From the NCBI GenBank assembly GCA_937923945.1, contig CALDWC010000080.1, positions 1 to 38,190 of the forward strand: DNA of 38,190 nt. Direction: 5' to 3'. Position numbers and translations under genes: made by a program. The stretch comes from an uncultured Treponema sp. (GTDB lineage: Bacteria > Spirochaetota > Spirochaetia > Treponematales > Treponemataceae). Of this stretch, positions 1-8,545 are shown piece by piece. The notes below the pieces were generated by a model that had not been told where the DNA came from, made no database searches, and saw only the letters and a program-made list of their open reading frames with translations. Position 1 is the stretch's first letter; every line of letters starts with the position of its first letter.

Positions 1-187
1 AAATAATAAAGGAGATACTTTGCTTTTGCAAAAAACTTTGCTTCGCAAAGTTGCTATTAAATGGCGTCAAGCCTTTAATCAGTGCCTCCTTAAGCATATC
101 ATGCACATTATAAAAGTACCCGTCGCATTCTTTTACCAACTCAACTTCATCAAAGTATTCCAAATATGTTTCAAGCTCATCTTTCAT
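1..187 (-). CDS. Unidentified protein, N-terminal part; runs off the window
   Basis: A reading frame starts at an ATG at 187 on the minus strand and stays open to base 1, giving at least 62 residues. The first 35 or so look like real protein (acidic, with aromatic residues; begins MKDELETYLEYFDEVELV). The frame then enters a copy of the intergenic repeat (53-94), which encodes ALIKGLTPFN, and a terminator-like hairpin (30-52). The natural C-terminus has therefore probably been replaced by repeat DNA, and the open frame beyond it may be fortuitous. The N-terminus faintly recalls the helical domain that precedes some DDE transposases, but I cannot support that identification. It starts 19 bp after the stop of the small lipoprotein gene upstream, so the two are likely cotranscribed. 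No good ribosome binding site is visible. Confidence 0.4.
   Translation of the reverse strand, partial: MKDELETYLEYFDEVELVKECDGYFYNVHDMLKEALIKGLTPFNSNFAKQSFLQKQSISFII
30..52 (-). terminator. Intrinsic terminator-like hairpin
   Basis: On the minus strand AACTTTGC, a 3-nt loop and GCAAAGTT form a perfect 8-bp stem followed at once by TTTT. It would end the transcript from 364 and 187. It overlaps the open frame of the partial gene, which suggests that the frame is no longer coding here. Confidence 0.5.
53..94 (-). repeat. Intergenic repeat, short form with hairpin 1
   Basis: Read on the minus strand it begins CTTAAGGAGGCACTGATTAA and continues AAGGCTTGACGCC, as do the copies at 14615 and 37625. 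Its distal inverted repeat is degenerate and abuts the hairpin at 30-52. The copy lies inside an open frame, which is why the end of the partial gene looks artificial. Confidence 0.75.
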
Positions 188-205
188 ATTTTATTTATCG
201 GAACT

Positions 206-364
206 TTAGAACTTTTTAAAAGTTGATTTCCGTGGCGTATAGATATCTTGTAGATTAGTTTTATCCCGTGCAATTTCCTGTTCTATAAAACGCTTAATAT
301 CAAAGCGTGCATTACAAGAAAAAACCAATAAGAGTATCCCGATTAAAAGTGAAATTTTTTTCAT
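206..364 (-). CDS. Small predicted lipoprotein
   Basis: A 52-residue protein starting MKKISLLIGILLLVFSC: a lysine pair, a hydrophobic stretch at about residues 4-15 and a lipobox-like LVFSC with the cysteine at 17. The mature part is short, charged and ends in basic residues. The frame can be extended upstream to 418, but only from a TTG, and the signal sequence argues for the ATG at 364. A promoter-like pair lies at 474-502, leaving a leader of about 100 nt. It probably sits in the inner or outer membrane facing the periplasm. No family is recognised and the ribosome binding site is weak, so it could be a gene remnant. Confidence 0.5.
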   Translation of the reverse strand: MKKISLLIGILLLVFSCNARFDIKRFIEQEIARDKTNLQDIYTPRKSTFKKF

Positions 365-473
365 ATCGTATGTACTGCCTTTTATTTTGTCTTCCATACT
401 ACAAACAAATAGCTTCAAGAAATAAAGGAGTGCTTCTTACACATGTACAAAAACAAAGTATAGTAGATAAGCC

Positions 474-502
474 AATATATACTAAGTTTTCAAAAAATGC
501 AA
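474..502 (-). promoter_or_regulatory. Candidate sigma-70-type promoter for the small lipoprotein
   Basis: The minus strand reads TTGCAT, 17 bp, TATATT. It points at the lipoprotein gene starting at 364. Confidence 0.45.
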
Positions 503-540
503 GTCTCATAAGACTCATCAATTATGTAAATTTCAGGTGA

Positions 541-580
541 GCATTGATTAATTCAATCGGGAATTAATCAGTGCTTCAAC
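541..580. repeat. Intergenic repeat, short form with hairpin 2
   Basis: TGATTAATTC, AATCGG, GAATTAATCA forms a perfect 10-bp inverted repeat with a 6-nt loop, ending in CAGTGCTTC like the other family members. It corresponds to the full repeat with hairpin 1 deleted. Apart from this copy and the tandem array at 670-784, I see nothing in the stretch from 503 to 826. Confidence 0.7.
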
Positions 581-669
581 ATGACCGGTACCGTTCTGTG
601 TCATTTTGAATAAAACTTAAGGAATAATCTTTGTAAGAAATTGCGCTGCATGCGGTCTCGTGCAATCTT

Positions 670-784
670 ACCTCAGGTAAGGCGATCGCAATACCTCAGG
701 TAAGATGATCGTATTACCAAAGGTAAGGCGATCGCAATACCTTATGTAAGATGATCGCAATACCAAAGGTAAGACGATCGCCGT
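670..784. repeat. Tandem array of five 23-bp units
   Basis: Five contiguous 23-bp units start at 670, 693, 716, 739 and 762. The general form is ACCnnnGGTAAGnnGATCGCAAT. Units 1 and 3 carry the palindrome GCGATCGC and unit 5 carries CGATCGC. Units 2 and 4 carry ATGATCG instead, so there is a 46-bp higher-order alternation. Every unit contains a GATC site, and the front half is palindromic in units 1 and 2 (ACCTCAGGT). The array lies about 40 bp beyond the flhB stop codon. Confidence 0.9.
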
Positions 785-826
785 ACTATTACCTCGGCAG
801 TAAAGAAAACGCTGTTAAAATTGCTT

Positions 827-1936
827 TTATCTTTTTTTCTTGGCTTCGTTCATTCGGTACACTTGAGCGAAAACGAGCGACATTGCACGATAGTATTCGG
901 CGGGTATCATATCGCCGAGTTCAACGTTTGCATAAATTGCACGGGCAAGCGGCTTATTTTCAATAACGGGAATATCATGCTCGCGCGCAATCGTTTTGAT
1001 TTGCTCCGCCATGCGGTCTGCACCCTTCGCCAAAACCATCGGCGCTTCCATTTTTTTATCTTCATACTTTAATGCAACTGCGAGGTGTGTCGGGTTCGTG
1101 ATAACCACGTCGGCTTCGGGAACATGTTTAATTGCATTTTGCTGGAGAATTGCCTGCATTCGTTGTTTAATTTGCCCCTTCACGCGCGGATCGCCTTCCA
1201 ACTCTTTGTATTCTTCTTTCACTTCCTGTTTAGACATTTTTAAAGAATCCATAAATTGCTTCCGTTGAAAAAAATAATCAGCAATGGAAAAGACCAAAAA
1301 CAAAATTGCAACATACAGCAAGATGCGTATCGCGAGCTGCGCAATAAAAGCCGCTGCGTGTCCGACATCCGAACGGAGCAAGGTCAAAAGATGCTCCATA
1401 TTATTTTTTATCACGAGAAAGACAATTACCGCAACGCATGCAACTTTAAAAAGCGACTTGAAAAGGTTAAAAACTCCTTCACTCGAAAAAAGTGTTCGTT
1501 TAAAATACTTAAAAATATTCGGTGAAATTTTATTGAAATTCGGTGCAATTGGTTTTGTTGAAAAGATAAATCCGCGGAACTGAATCAAATAACCCGCAAT
1601 AATAGCAATACATGCAACCAAAGCAATCGGTAAAACCAACAGTGAAAAATACCGCATAAAAATCCCGAACAACGCCGGAGTGATTTCATCGGTGGTGCAA
1701 CGGTGAAAAAAGAACACCATCACTTCAAGGCATTTTTCAAAAATAAATTTTGAAAAAATCAACAGCATGAGCGTCACAAAAATCAAGGCGATCGCAGCGG
1801 GAATTTCCGCACTCTTTGCAACGCGTCCTTCTTCACGGGCTTTCCGTAGTTTAAACTCGGATGGGGTTTCCGTTTTTCCTTCATCTTCCGCCGCGAACCA
1901 TTGCAAGTCGATAATCAGTGATTTATCCGCACTCAC
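827..1936 (-). CDS. flhB: Flagellar type III export switch protein FlhB
   Basis: FlhB is an inner-membrane component of the flagellar export gate and switches export from rod/hook-type to filament-type substrates. This 369-residue protein has the family layout: an N-terminal EDEGKTETPSEFKLRKAREE motif (about 17-36), four hydrophobic segments between about 47 and 220, and a cytoplasmic domain with the self-cleavage motif NPTH at 281-284, intact here. The start is a GTG at 1936 that overlaps the fliR stop as GTGA, with GGAGGT 5 nt upstream inside the end of fliR, so translation is coupled. In treponemes flhA normally follows flhB; here repeats and an unrelated small gene follow instead. Confidence 0.97.
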   Translation of the reverse strand: MSADKSLIIDLQWFAAEDEGKTETPSEFKLRKAREEGRVAKSAEIPAAIALIFVTLMLLIFSKFIFEKCLEVMVFFFHRCTTDEITPALFGIFMRYFSLLVLPIALVACIAIIAGYLIQFRGFIFSTKPIAPNFNKISPNIFKYFKRTLFSSEGVFNLFKSLFKVACVAVIVFLVIKNNMEHLLTLLRSDVGHAAAFIAQLAIRILLYVAILFLVFSIADYFFQRKQFMDSLKMSKQEVKEEYKELEGDPRVKGQIKQRMQAILQQNAIKHVPEADVVITNPTHLAVALKYEDKKMEAPMVLAKGADRMAEQIKTIAREHDIPVIENKPLARAIYANVELGDMIPAEYYRAMSLVFAQVYRMNEAKKKR

Positions 1937-2745
1937 TTGACACCTCCGTTTTGAATAAAAAAGTTTTGCAGCATCGCAAACGCATTATCTAAAATCGCTT
2001 CAAAAAAATTCATCAGCTGCGGTAAAATAAAATACAGCAGCACAAAGGTGAGCAAGATAGTAATCGGAAATCCTTCCGATAGTAAGTTCATCTGCGGAGC
2101 CGCTTTGGTTAAAAGCCCCATACCGATATGAATTAAAAAAAGGGTTCCCATCACTGGCAGTGAAATAATCAGCGCGTAATAAAACAGCATACTCAACAGT
2201 TTAAAAAAAAGACCGGTAACCGATTGCTGATTTTCAATGAATACAAAACAGTTCACCGTTTGAAAACTGCGCAGTATGCCGCCCAAAAATAATTTTTGAA
2301 AACCGTTGACTTGTAGGAACACCAAAATTGCGATAAAATTAAAATATTGTCCAACGAGCGGATTTTCAACTTGCGAAAGTGCATCATATACACTGGAAGC
2401 GGCGAAGCCCATTTGGTACGAAAAAAACTGCCCCGCCGTGCCGAAAATTGAAAAAATAATCGTTATAAAAAAGCCCGTTAAAACGCCGAGTAACGCTTCA
2501 CCTACTAAAAGCAAAAAATAGTATCCTGAAAATACATCTCCGGAATACTGCACGGCGCTAGCTTGTGGAAACACGAGAATACTTATCAACAATGCAAGCG
2601 CCAATTTTGCAATACGCGAAACGGCACGCGTTGAAATAAGTGGTGTCGTTAAAAAAAGCGCAAACACGCGGGCAAAACATAAAAAGAAAACGCCGGCATT
2701 TTTGCTCAACGCTTCCAATAATTCATTTCCGTACAACAATTCCAT
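1933..2745 (-). CDS. fliR: Flagellar export gate protein FliR
   Basis: FliR forms the export gate in the inner membrane with FliP and FliQ. The 270-residue product is almost entirely hydrophobic (about six membrane segments) and has the family motif GLLTKAAPQMNLLSEGFP in the C-terminal third. It overlaps flhB by 4 nt. FliP and FliQ, usually immediately upstream in treponemes, are absent: the next gene upstream is an ABC transporter 102 bp away. No clear ribosome binding site precedes the ATG. A weak promoter-like pair (TTGCTT, 15 bp, TATACA on the minus strand, 2765-2788) may drive the pair, although transcription from the ABC genes could also read in. Confidence 0.96.
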   Translation of the reverse strand: MELLYGNELLEALSKNAGVFFLCFARVFALFLTTPLISTRAVSRIAKLALALLISILVFPQASAVQYSGDVFSGYYFLLLVGEALLGVLTGFFITIIFSIFGTAGQFFSYQMGFAASSVYDALSQVENPLVGQYFNFIAILVFLQVNGFQKLFLGGILRSFQTVNCFVFIENQQSVTGLFFKLLSMLFYYALIISLPVMGTLFLIHIGMGLLTKAAPQMNLLSEGFPITILLTFVLLYFILPQLMNFFEAILDNAFAMLQNFFIQNGGVK

Positions 2746-2847
2746 TTTATTCGGTATTCAGTGTATAGTATTTTTATGGAAAAAGCAAGCGCACGTGAAC
2801 TTGATAAAATCCGAAATTGCGAAAAGTCGACAAGGGCGGTTCGTCTC

Positions 2848-4704
2848 CTACTCTTCCTTCAGCAGCGCCTCCGCTTCTTCCGGTTTGTAGTATTGCGCTT
2901 GCGCGTTCCACAGTTCCGCATACTTACCGCTTTTGTCCTGCAAGAGCGTTTCGTGCGAGCCGAGTTGTACGAGCGCGCCTTCATCGAAGACGGCAATTTC
3001 ACTGCAAAAGCGACACGAAGAAAGCCGGTGCGAAATAAAGACCGCCGTCTTGCTTCCGGTGATTTCGTCAAAGTGCGAATAAATTTCATATTCGGAAATT
3101 GGATCCAATGCGGCGGTCGGCTCGTCCAAAATAATAAACGGCGCATCTTTGTACAAGGCTCGTGCCATTGCAATTTTTTGCGCTTCCCCGCCTGAAATTT
3201 CAACGCCGTCTTCTTCGTAGTTTTTGTACAAATAGGTATCAACGCCATACGGTAAATTTTTTACCGTTTCTGCCAAGCCGCACTTTTTCAAAACGGCTTT
3301 CAGTTTTGCTGCATCGTAGGTTTCGGAAGCGGCAACATTTTCAGCAAGCGAAAACGAAAAAAGCTTAAAGTCTTGGAAGGCCACCGAAAAGAGCGACAAA
3401 TATTCGCCGTAATCGTATTTTTTAATATTGATTCCGTTTAAAAGTATTTCGCCGTCCGTGACATCGTACAAGCGGATCAACAATTTAATGAGCGTCGTTT
3501 TACCGCTTCCGTTCATACCGACAATCGCGAGCCGCTTTCCGATTTTGAATTTTAAGTTGACATTTTTTAAAACATATTTTTCCGTTTTGGGATATTTGAA
3601 GCTGACATTTTTAAATTCAAATTCGTATTCATTATCATCCCGTTTTTCAACCGGAAGCGTTCCCCTATATTTTCCCGCATCCAAATTAAGATAGCCGAAT
3701 AATATGCTGAAGTATTCTTTGTTTAAACCGAAAGCGGATACGGCATTCATGATCATAATGATTGCAGAGGATGCTTGCGTCGCGATTCCGGTGTACTGCA
3801 CAATATCGCCTGCCTGAATTTCACCGCTGAACCCTTTTAAGCCTGCATATAAATACACGAGTAAAAGGGCGAGCATATTCATTAAACTAATTAACGCATT
3901 GGAACGGCTTATTATTTTTGACATACTCGTATACAAAAGGTTTACATTTTTTTCCGTTTTTAATAAAACACTGTTGAATAAATTATAATTGTATATGCGG
4001 ATATCTTTTCCCGATTTATATTCTTCAAGCATGCGAATATAGAACATACTCAGTGTATTGATAAATAAAATATCACCGGACATCAGCTTTTGCATTTTAA
4101 CATTAATATCGGATAAAAGCTTCATTGCAATAAAGTTTATCAGAGCGAATAAAAAAATAAAAATACTGTTTTGCAGCCAGTTAGGAATTGCCGTAACCGG
4201 CGAATGAATAATAAAAAGTTTTAACGAAAAACAAATAGCAAGCACCGCCGTGATACAGCCGGAAACTAAACTTGCCGCATTTCGTGCGATGTGATAAACC
4301 CCGTAATTTCCGAAGTTATCAAACTGCTGTATCTTTTTGATATTCAAATGAATATCCGCATCTTCCAAAAATTCATAATCAAGATTCATTGTTTTTTTAT
4401 TGATTGCAATATTCCGTTTATACAATGCAATTCGGTAATGGTTGGAAATCGTTGCACTTGCAAAGCGCCTGATAAGGCTCAGGACAAAAGTAGTAAGCAC
4501 CGCGATCAAGCAGAGTATAAAAATTTCTTCTTTTGTTTTTCCTTCCGCAAATGAATTGATAATCAATTTTACCAAATATAAATCAATAAAAACTCCTGCC
4601 GTAAATGCCAGCTCTTTCACAAGGAAAGCAATAAAAAGAGCCTTGTCCGTCCGGTATGAAAATTTTATCATGTTGCCGATTGAATCGGTATTTGCGTTAT
4701 GCAT
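2848..4704 (-). CDS. ABC exporter half-transporter (membrane plus ATPase domains)
   Basis: A 618-residue half-transporter of the type I exporter fold. The membrane domain (about 1-340) has five or six hydrophobic segments. The nucleotide-binding domain carries Walker A GMNGSGKTT, Q-loop AFQD, signature ISGGEAQK, Walker B FIILDEPTAALD with the catalytic glutamate, and H-loop ISHR. The signature departs from LSGGQ. I chose the ATG at 4704 because GGAGAG, at the 3' end of the upstream gene, lies 7 nt before it; the in-frame ATG at 4743 would overlap that gene. It probably pairs with the product of 4706-6523 as a heterodimer. The substrate is unknown; there is no peptidase domain or adjacent peptide gene. 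Confidence 0.93.
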   Translation of the reverse strand: MHNANTDSIGNMIKFSYRTDKALFIAFLVKELAFTAGVFIDLYLVKLIINSFAEGKTKEEIFILCLIAVLTTFVLSLIRRFASATISNHYRIALYKRNIAINKKTMNLDYEFLEDADIHLNIKKIQQFDNFGNYGVYHIARNAASLVSGCITAVLAICFSLKLFIIHSPVTAIPNWLQNSIFIFLFALINFIAMKLLSDINVKMQKLMSGDILFINTLSMFYIRMLEEYKSGKDIRIYNYNLFNSVLLKTEKNVNLLYTSMSKIISRSNALISLMNMLALLLVYLYAGLKGFSGEIQAGDIVQYTGIATQASSAIIMIMNAVSAFGLNKEYFSILFGYLNLDAGKYRGTLPVEKRDDNEYEFEFKNVSFKYPKTEKYVLKNVNLKFKIGKRLAIVGMNGSGKTTLIKLLIRLYDVTDGEILLNGINIKKYDYGEYLSLFSVAFQDFKLFSFSLAENVAASETYDAAKLKAVLKKCGLAETVKNLPYGVDTYLYKNYEEDGVEISGGEAQKIAMARALYKDAPFIILDEPTAALDPISEYEIYSHFDEITGSKTAVFISHRLSSCRFCSEIAVFDEGALVQLGSHETLLQDKSGKYAELWNAQAQYYKPEEAEALLKEE

Positions 4705-4705
4705 T

Positions 4706-6523
4706 TTATTTCTCTCCATTTTTTGTATCTTCAATTTTTTCATCTTGATAGTAGCTGCTCTGGGCGCTAAACATTTCTTTATATTTTCCGTTTAAGGCAA
4801 GCAGTTCATCGTGTGTTCCTTCTTCGATAATTTCTCCGTCTTCAAGCAATAAAATCCGATCGCAAAAACGGGTTGACGCCAAGCGGTGCGAAATAAAAAC
4901 CGCCGTTTTATCTTTAGTCATTTCGCTGTACTCGGAATATATTTCGCTTTCTGCAATCGGATCCAGCGCCGCGGTCGGTTCGTCTAAGATTGTAATCGGT
5001 GCATCTTTATAGAGTGCCCGTGCAAGTAAAAGCCGCTGCTGCTGTCCGCCGGAAAGGTCGACGGCATCGGGATAAACGCCTTTTACCAAATACGTGTTTT
5101 CTTGATTCGGCAACTCCGCAATAACTTTTTCCATACCGGCTTTTTGAATTGCGGAGCGGAATTTTTCTTCGTGTACCGCAGCGGCATCTTCCGCCGGCAT
5201 TGCGGTTATAATTTCTTTTATTGTTGCAGGCACGATAAAAATATCTTGGAACACCGTTGAAAACAACGAGTAATATGCTTCGATGTTGTATTCGTTTACA
5301 TTTTTGTCGTTTAATAAAACCGCGCCTTCGGTCGGCTGCAATAAATTCATCATCAGTGCGGTGAGCGTTGTTTTACCCGCGCCGTTAATTCCGACAACGG
5401 CAATTTTTTCTTTATCGTTAATGTGCAAATTGATATTTTTTAAAATATATTTTTCCGATTCGGGATATTTAAAACTCACATTTTTAAATGTAATATTGTA
5501 GTGTTCCGGTAAGGCTAAACCCGCGCCTCGGTTCAGTCCGTCTTCTTCTTCGCAATAATCGCGGTAATAGTCAATGTTCAAACTTTCTTTTTGTAAATCA
5601 ATAATTTGCGAAACGATTCCCAAAAGCCAGTCGGAAAATGATTTAATAATTGCAAATAAAAAAATAAAATCGCCGATACTGATTTGCTTTGCAAAAACCG
5701 CAACCGTTAAATAAAAATACGCCAAGCCGTCCCGCAAAAAAATAAAGAGCCCTGAAAGAATTGCACCGCCGAAATTAACCCGTCTCGTTGTTGCGTTATA
5801 TTTTGTAATTGATTGTAACACCGTCTGAAAAGCGGCAACGATTTTGTTTTCCATTTTGTATAATTTTATATCTTTTGCGGTTTTAGGTTCGCAAGCATTA
5901 TGGGTGAGATAATCCATCTTGGTGAATTCTTTTTTTTGTTTTTTTTGAATTTCATCTTTTTTGCGCACTTCGTATTTTCCGTATCCGTAGCTGACGAGCG
6001 CCGACGCCATAATAACGCCGAGCAAAATCGGATTAATCAGCACAATGTATACACCGAAAAAAAGGATACCGGCAATCGATACACAAAGCTCGCTCAGCTT
6101 TTTCGCAAACTGCTGCGTGATTTCACCGTCGCCGTATACCGCTGAAGCGGCGTGATCAAACGCCTGCACGCCTTGCGGTGAAGAAATGATTTCGTATGAT
6201 TTTTTCATTTGCGTTTGCACAACTTTGGTCATCAGTGCAGACCGCTGATGCCCGCCGCGGAAATTAAGCCGCTCGGCGATTCCCCGCTGCAGCACCGTGA
6301 GTATACTTGCCGCCGCCGCGACAAAAGCGAAATTGCGTAAAAATATTACAATAGTCGATTTCGTTTCAAGCGTGTTTACAATAACCCGCGGCAAGTAGGC
6401 CTGTACAAAAGGAAGCAGCACGCATACCGGCACATACAAAATCATAAAAAATAAAAGCACTTTGTCCGTTTTGCAAATCAGTTTCAGCAAATACAAACCG
6501 TTTTTACGCAAACCGCGTTTCAT
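4706..6523 (-). CDS. ABC exporter half-transporter, partner of the downstream gene
   Basis: A 605-residue half-transporter with an N-terminal membrane domain (about 1-330) and an ATPase domain: Walker A GINGAGKTT, Q-loop VFQD, canonical signature LSGGQQQR, Walker B ITILDEPTAALD and H-loop ISHR. The start MKRGLRKNG at 6523 has GGAGG 8 nt upstream; the longer frame to 6550 lacks such a site. Its stop lies 1 nt before the start of the next gene, whose ribosome binding site it contains. A TATAAT on the minus strand at 6611-6616 could be the -10 element but has no good -35. Both ATPase domains look competent, so this is not the usual heterodimer with one dead site. Confidence 0.93.
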   Translation of the reverse strand: MKRGLRKNGLYLLKLICKTDKVLLFFMILYVPVCVLLPFVQAYLPRVIVNTLETKSTIVIFLRNFAFVAAAASILTVLQRGIAERLNFRGGHQRSALMTKVVQTQMKKSYEIISSPQGVQAFDHAASAVYGDGEITQQFAKKLSELCVSIAGILFFGVYIVLINPILLGVIMASALVSYGYGKYEVRKKDEIQKKQKKEFTKMDYLTHNACEPKTAKDIKLYKMENKIVAAFQTVLQSITKYNATTRRVNFGGAILSGLFIFLRDGLAYFYLTVAVFAKQISIGDFIFLFAIIKSFSDWLLGIVSQIIDLQKESLNIDYYRDYCEEEDGLNRGAGLALPEHYNITFKNVSFKYPESEKYILKNINLHINDKEKIAVVGINGAGKTTLTALMMNLLQPTEGAVLLNDKNVNEYNIEAYYSLFSTVFQDIFIVPATIKEIITAMPAEDAAAVHEEKFRSAIQKAGMEKVIAELPNQENTYLVKGVYPDAVDLSGGQQQRLLLARALYKDAPITILDEPTAALDPIAESEIYSEYSEMTKDKTAVFISHRLASTRFCDRILLLEDGEIIEEGTHDELLALNGKYKEMFSAQSSYYQDEKIEDTKNGEK

Positions 6524-6705
6524 CTCAAACGCCTCCGTCAAAATAATCACACGATTCGGAACCTACGGATAGGTTTTAAATCCCTCATCCCTACGCCCCA
6601 AACCTTACGCATTATACACGATTATTTTATTTTGTGGGAGACTTCGGCATAAACGGTAGGAAAAACGGCACAGAAAGTTCTGAATTATCTTGCGGAATGC
6701 TCCGC

Positions 6706-6734
6706 TTGAAAATTTATCCTATTCATTTTATACT
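6706..6734 (+). promoter_or_regulatory. Candidate promoter for phosphohexomutase and mgtC-like genes
   Basis: TTGAAA, 17 bp, TATACT; the start codon is at 6781, giving a leader of about 40 nt with AAGGAG just before the gene. Confidence 0.65.
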
Positions 6735-6780
6735 TAACGAACTAACAACGGCACAAATAAGATTAAGGAGACACAAATTC

Positions 6781-8541
6781 ATGGAAGAAAAAATTTCAAA
6801 TGCAATAACGTTTTATTTGAAACATGAAACGGAAAAAGTTTTTCGAGACGAAGTTGAAACGCTCGTAAAAAAAAACGCAACTGAGGAATTGTACGATCGC
6901 TTTTATCGGACGCTCGAATTCGGCACGGCGGGATTACGCGGCATTATTGCAGGCGGCATGAACCGGATGAATCCGCTCGTGGTAAAACGGGCAACGCAGG
7001 GAATGGCGAATTATGTGCGAAAAACGTTTCCGAAAGAAGCCGAACGCGGTGAACTGCGAGTAGCTATCGCCTATGATTGCCGAAATTATTCGCGCGAGTT
7101 TGCAAAAGCTGCCGCCTTAATTTTTGTTGCAAACGGTTTTACCTGCTATCTCTTTTCGGATCTACGCCCGACACCGGAATTGTCATTTGCAATTCGGCAG
7201 CTGCATTGTCACACGGGGGTGGTAGTAACGGCTTCGCATAATCCCAAGCAATACAACGGGTACAAAGCCTACTGGTCGGACGGCGCACAAATTACTCCTC
7301 CGCACGATACGGGCATTATCAACGAAGTCAATGCCGTTGAAACTGTCCGAGAAATTTCCGAAGCGGAAGCGCTCAAGATGGGTAAGTTAAAACTTATCGA
7401 CAGCGAAGTGGATGAAAAATTTTGGGCAATGGTAAAATCGAAAATTTGCCGAACTGAGCTGATTTCCAAAATGTCGCAGGAAGTAAAAATTGTGTACACG
7501 CCGCTCCACGGAACGGGTGCGCTACACGTAGAAAAAGTGCTGGGAGACTTCGGGTTTTCGGTTCTCACGGTGCCGGAGCAGCGAGAGCCGGACGGTAATT
7601 TTCCGACGGCAAGCTATCCCAACCCGGAAGAAGCGGCTGCATTACAGATGGGAATGGATTTGGCAAACAAAGAGGGCGCCGACATTTTGATGGCAACCGA
7701 CCCCGATTCCGACCGTTTTGCCTGTGCGGTAAAAAACGAAGCGGGCGTGATGCAGATTATTACAGGTAATCAAATGGGTGTTCTCTTCGCGGACTACCTC
7801 GCGTTGACTGCACGAGAATATCATCGTATGCCGGCACACGGCGTGATGATCCGCTCCATTGTTTCAAGTCGCATGATTGACGAAGTCGCTCGCTCGTACG
7901 GGCTTCGCGTTCTCGAATGCTTAACCGGCTTTAAGTGGATTTGCGGCGAAGTTGAAAAGATTATGCAAAAAGGCGAAGAAACTTATCTTTTCGGCTTTGA
8001 AGAAAGTTATGGATATAACTTCGGAGAAGAAGTCCGCGATAAAGACGGCGTTTCTGCAGCGGCGGTGTGTGCCGAAATGGCTTTGTACTGGCGGTCGAAA
8101 GGGCTTTCATTGCTGCAGCGGTTGGATCAACTGTTTGCACAACACGGCTTATTTGCGGAAAAAACAATCAGCAAAACATTCGAGGGAGCAAGCGGATTAA
8201 AAACCATGCAGAAGATGATGCAAAAATTACGGGATAACAGTTTGCAGGAAATTGCAGGGCTGACAGTTGAAAAAATCCGAGACATAAAAATGCAGCGCGA
8301 ATATTCGCCGTGCGATACCGAAAAAAGCACGCCGATTGATTTACCGAAAAGCGATGTTATCCAATACTTTTTAGCGGGAGGAACGGTGCTCTGCGTGCGA
8401 CCAAGCGGAACCGAGCCTAAAATTAAAACTTACATTTTATACAGAAGCTCCGCTTCCGGTGATTTAACACAGGCGAAAGAAAAAGCCGCCACAGAAATCG
8501 CTGCACTGGAAAAAGCGATGAGTGGAATCATGCAAGGCTGA
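6781..8541 (+). CDS. Phosphoglucomutase/phosphomannomutase
   Basis: This alpha-D-phosphohexomutase interconverts hexose 1- and 6-phosphates in the cytoplasm, feeding sugar-nucleotide and storage pathways. The 586 residues match the long bacterial PgcA-type enzymes. Visible motifs are the substrate entry FGTAGLRG (47-54), the phosphoserine loop TASHNP with Ser152, the metal loop DPDSDR (307-312), the sugar-binding FGFEESYGYN and the phosphate-binding RPSGTEPKIK near the C-terminus. The frame can be opened upstream to 6634, but AAGGAG at 6764-6769 and the family N-terminus set the start at 6781. The MgtC-family gene follows after 4 nt, so the two form an operon. Glucose or mannose preference cannot be read from sequence alone. 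Confidence 0.95.
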   Translation: MEEKISNAITFYLKHETEKVFRDEVETLVKKNATEELYDRFYRTLEFGTAGLRGIIAGGMNRMNPLVVKRATQGMANYVRKTFPKEAERGELRVAIAYDCRNYSREFAKAAALIFVANGFTCYLFSDLRPTPELSFAIRQLHCHTGVVVTASHNPKQYNGYKAYWSDGAQITPPHDTGIINEVNAVETVREISEAEALKMGKLKLIDSEVDEKFWAMVKSKICRTELISKMSQEVKIVYTPLHGTGALHVEKVLGDFGFSVLTVPEQREPDGNFPTASYPNPEEAAALQMGMDLANKEGADILMATDPDSDRFACAVKNEAGVMQIITGNQMGVLFADYLALTAREYHRMPAHGVMIRSIVSSRMIDEVARSYGLRVLECLTGFKWICGEVEKIMQKGEETYLFGFEESYGYNFGEEVRDKDGVSAAAVCAEMALYWRSKGLSLLQRLDQLFAQHGLFAEKTISKTFEGASGLKTMQKMMQKLRDNSLQEIAGLTVEKIRDIKMQREYSPCDTEKSTPIDLPKSDVIQYFLAGGTVLCVRPSGTEPKIKTYILYRSSASGDLTQAKEKAATEIAALEKAMSGIMQG

Positions 8542-8545
8542 TATA

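Noticed and set aside
670..784. CRISPR array
   Set aside because: The 23-bp units are contiguous with no spacers, and there are no cas genes in the window.
821..1583. Plus-strand ORFs over flhB, and similar long ORFs opposite other genes
   Set aside because: They are antisense or shifted frames of well-supported genes, with no ribosome binding sites or family motifs.
2765..2788. Flagellar (sigma-28) promoter for fliR-flhB
   Set aside because: No TAAA...GCCGATAA pattern is present; only a weak sigma-70-like pair with 15-bp spacing is seen.
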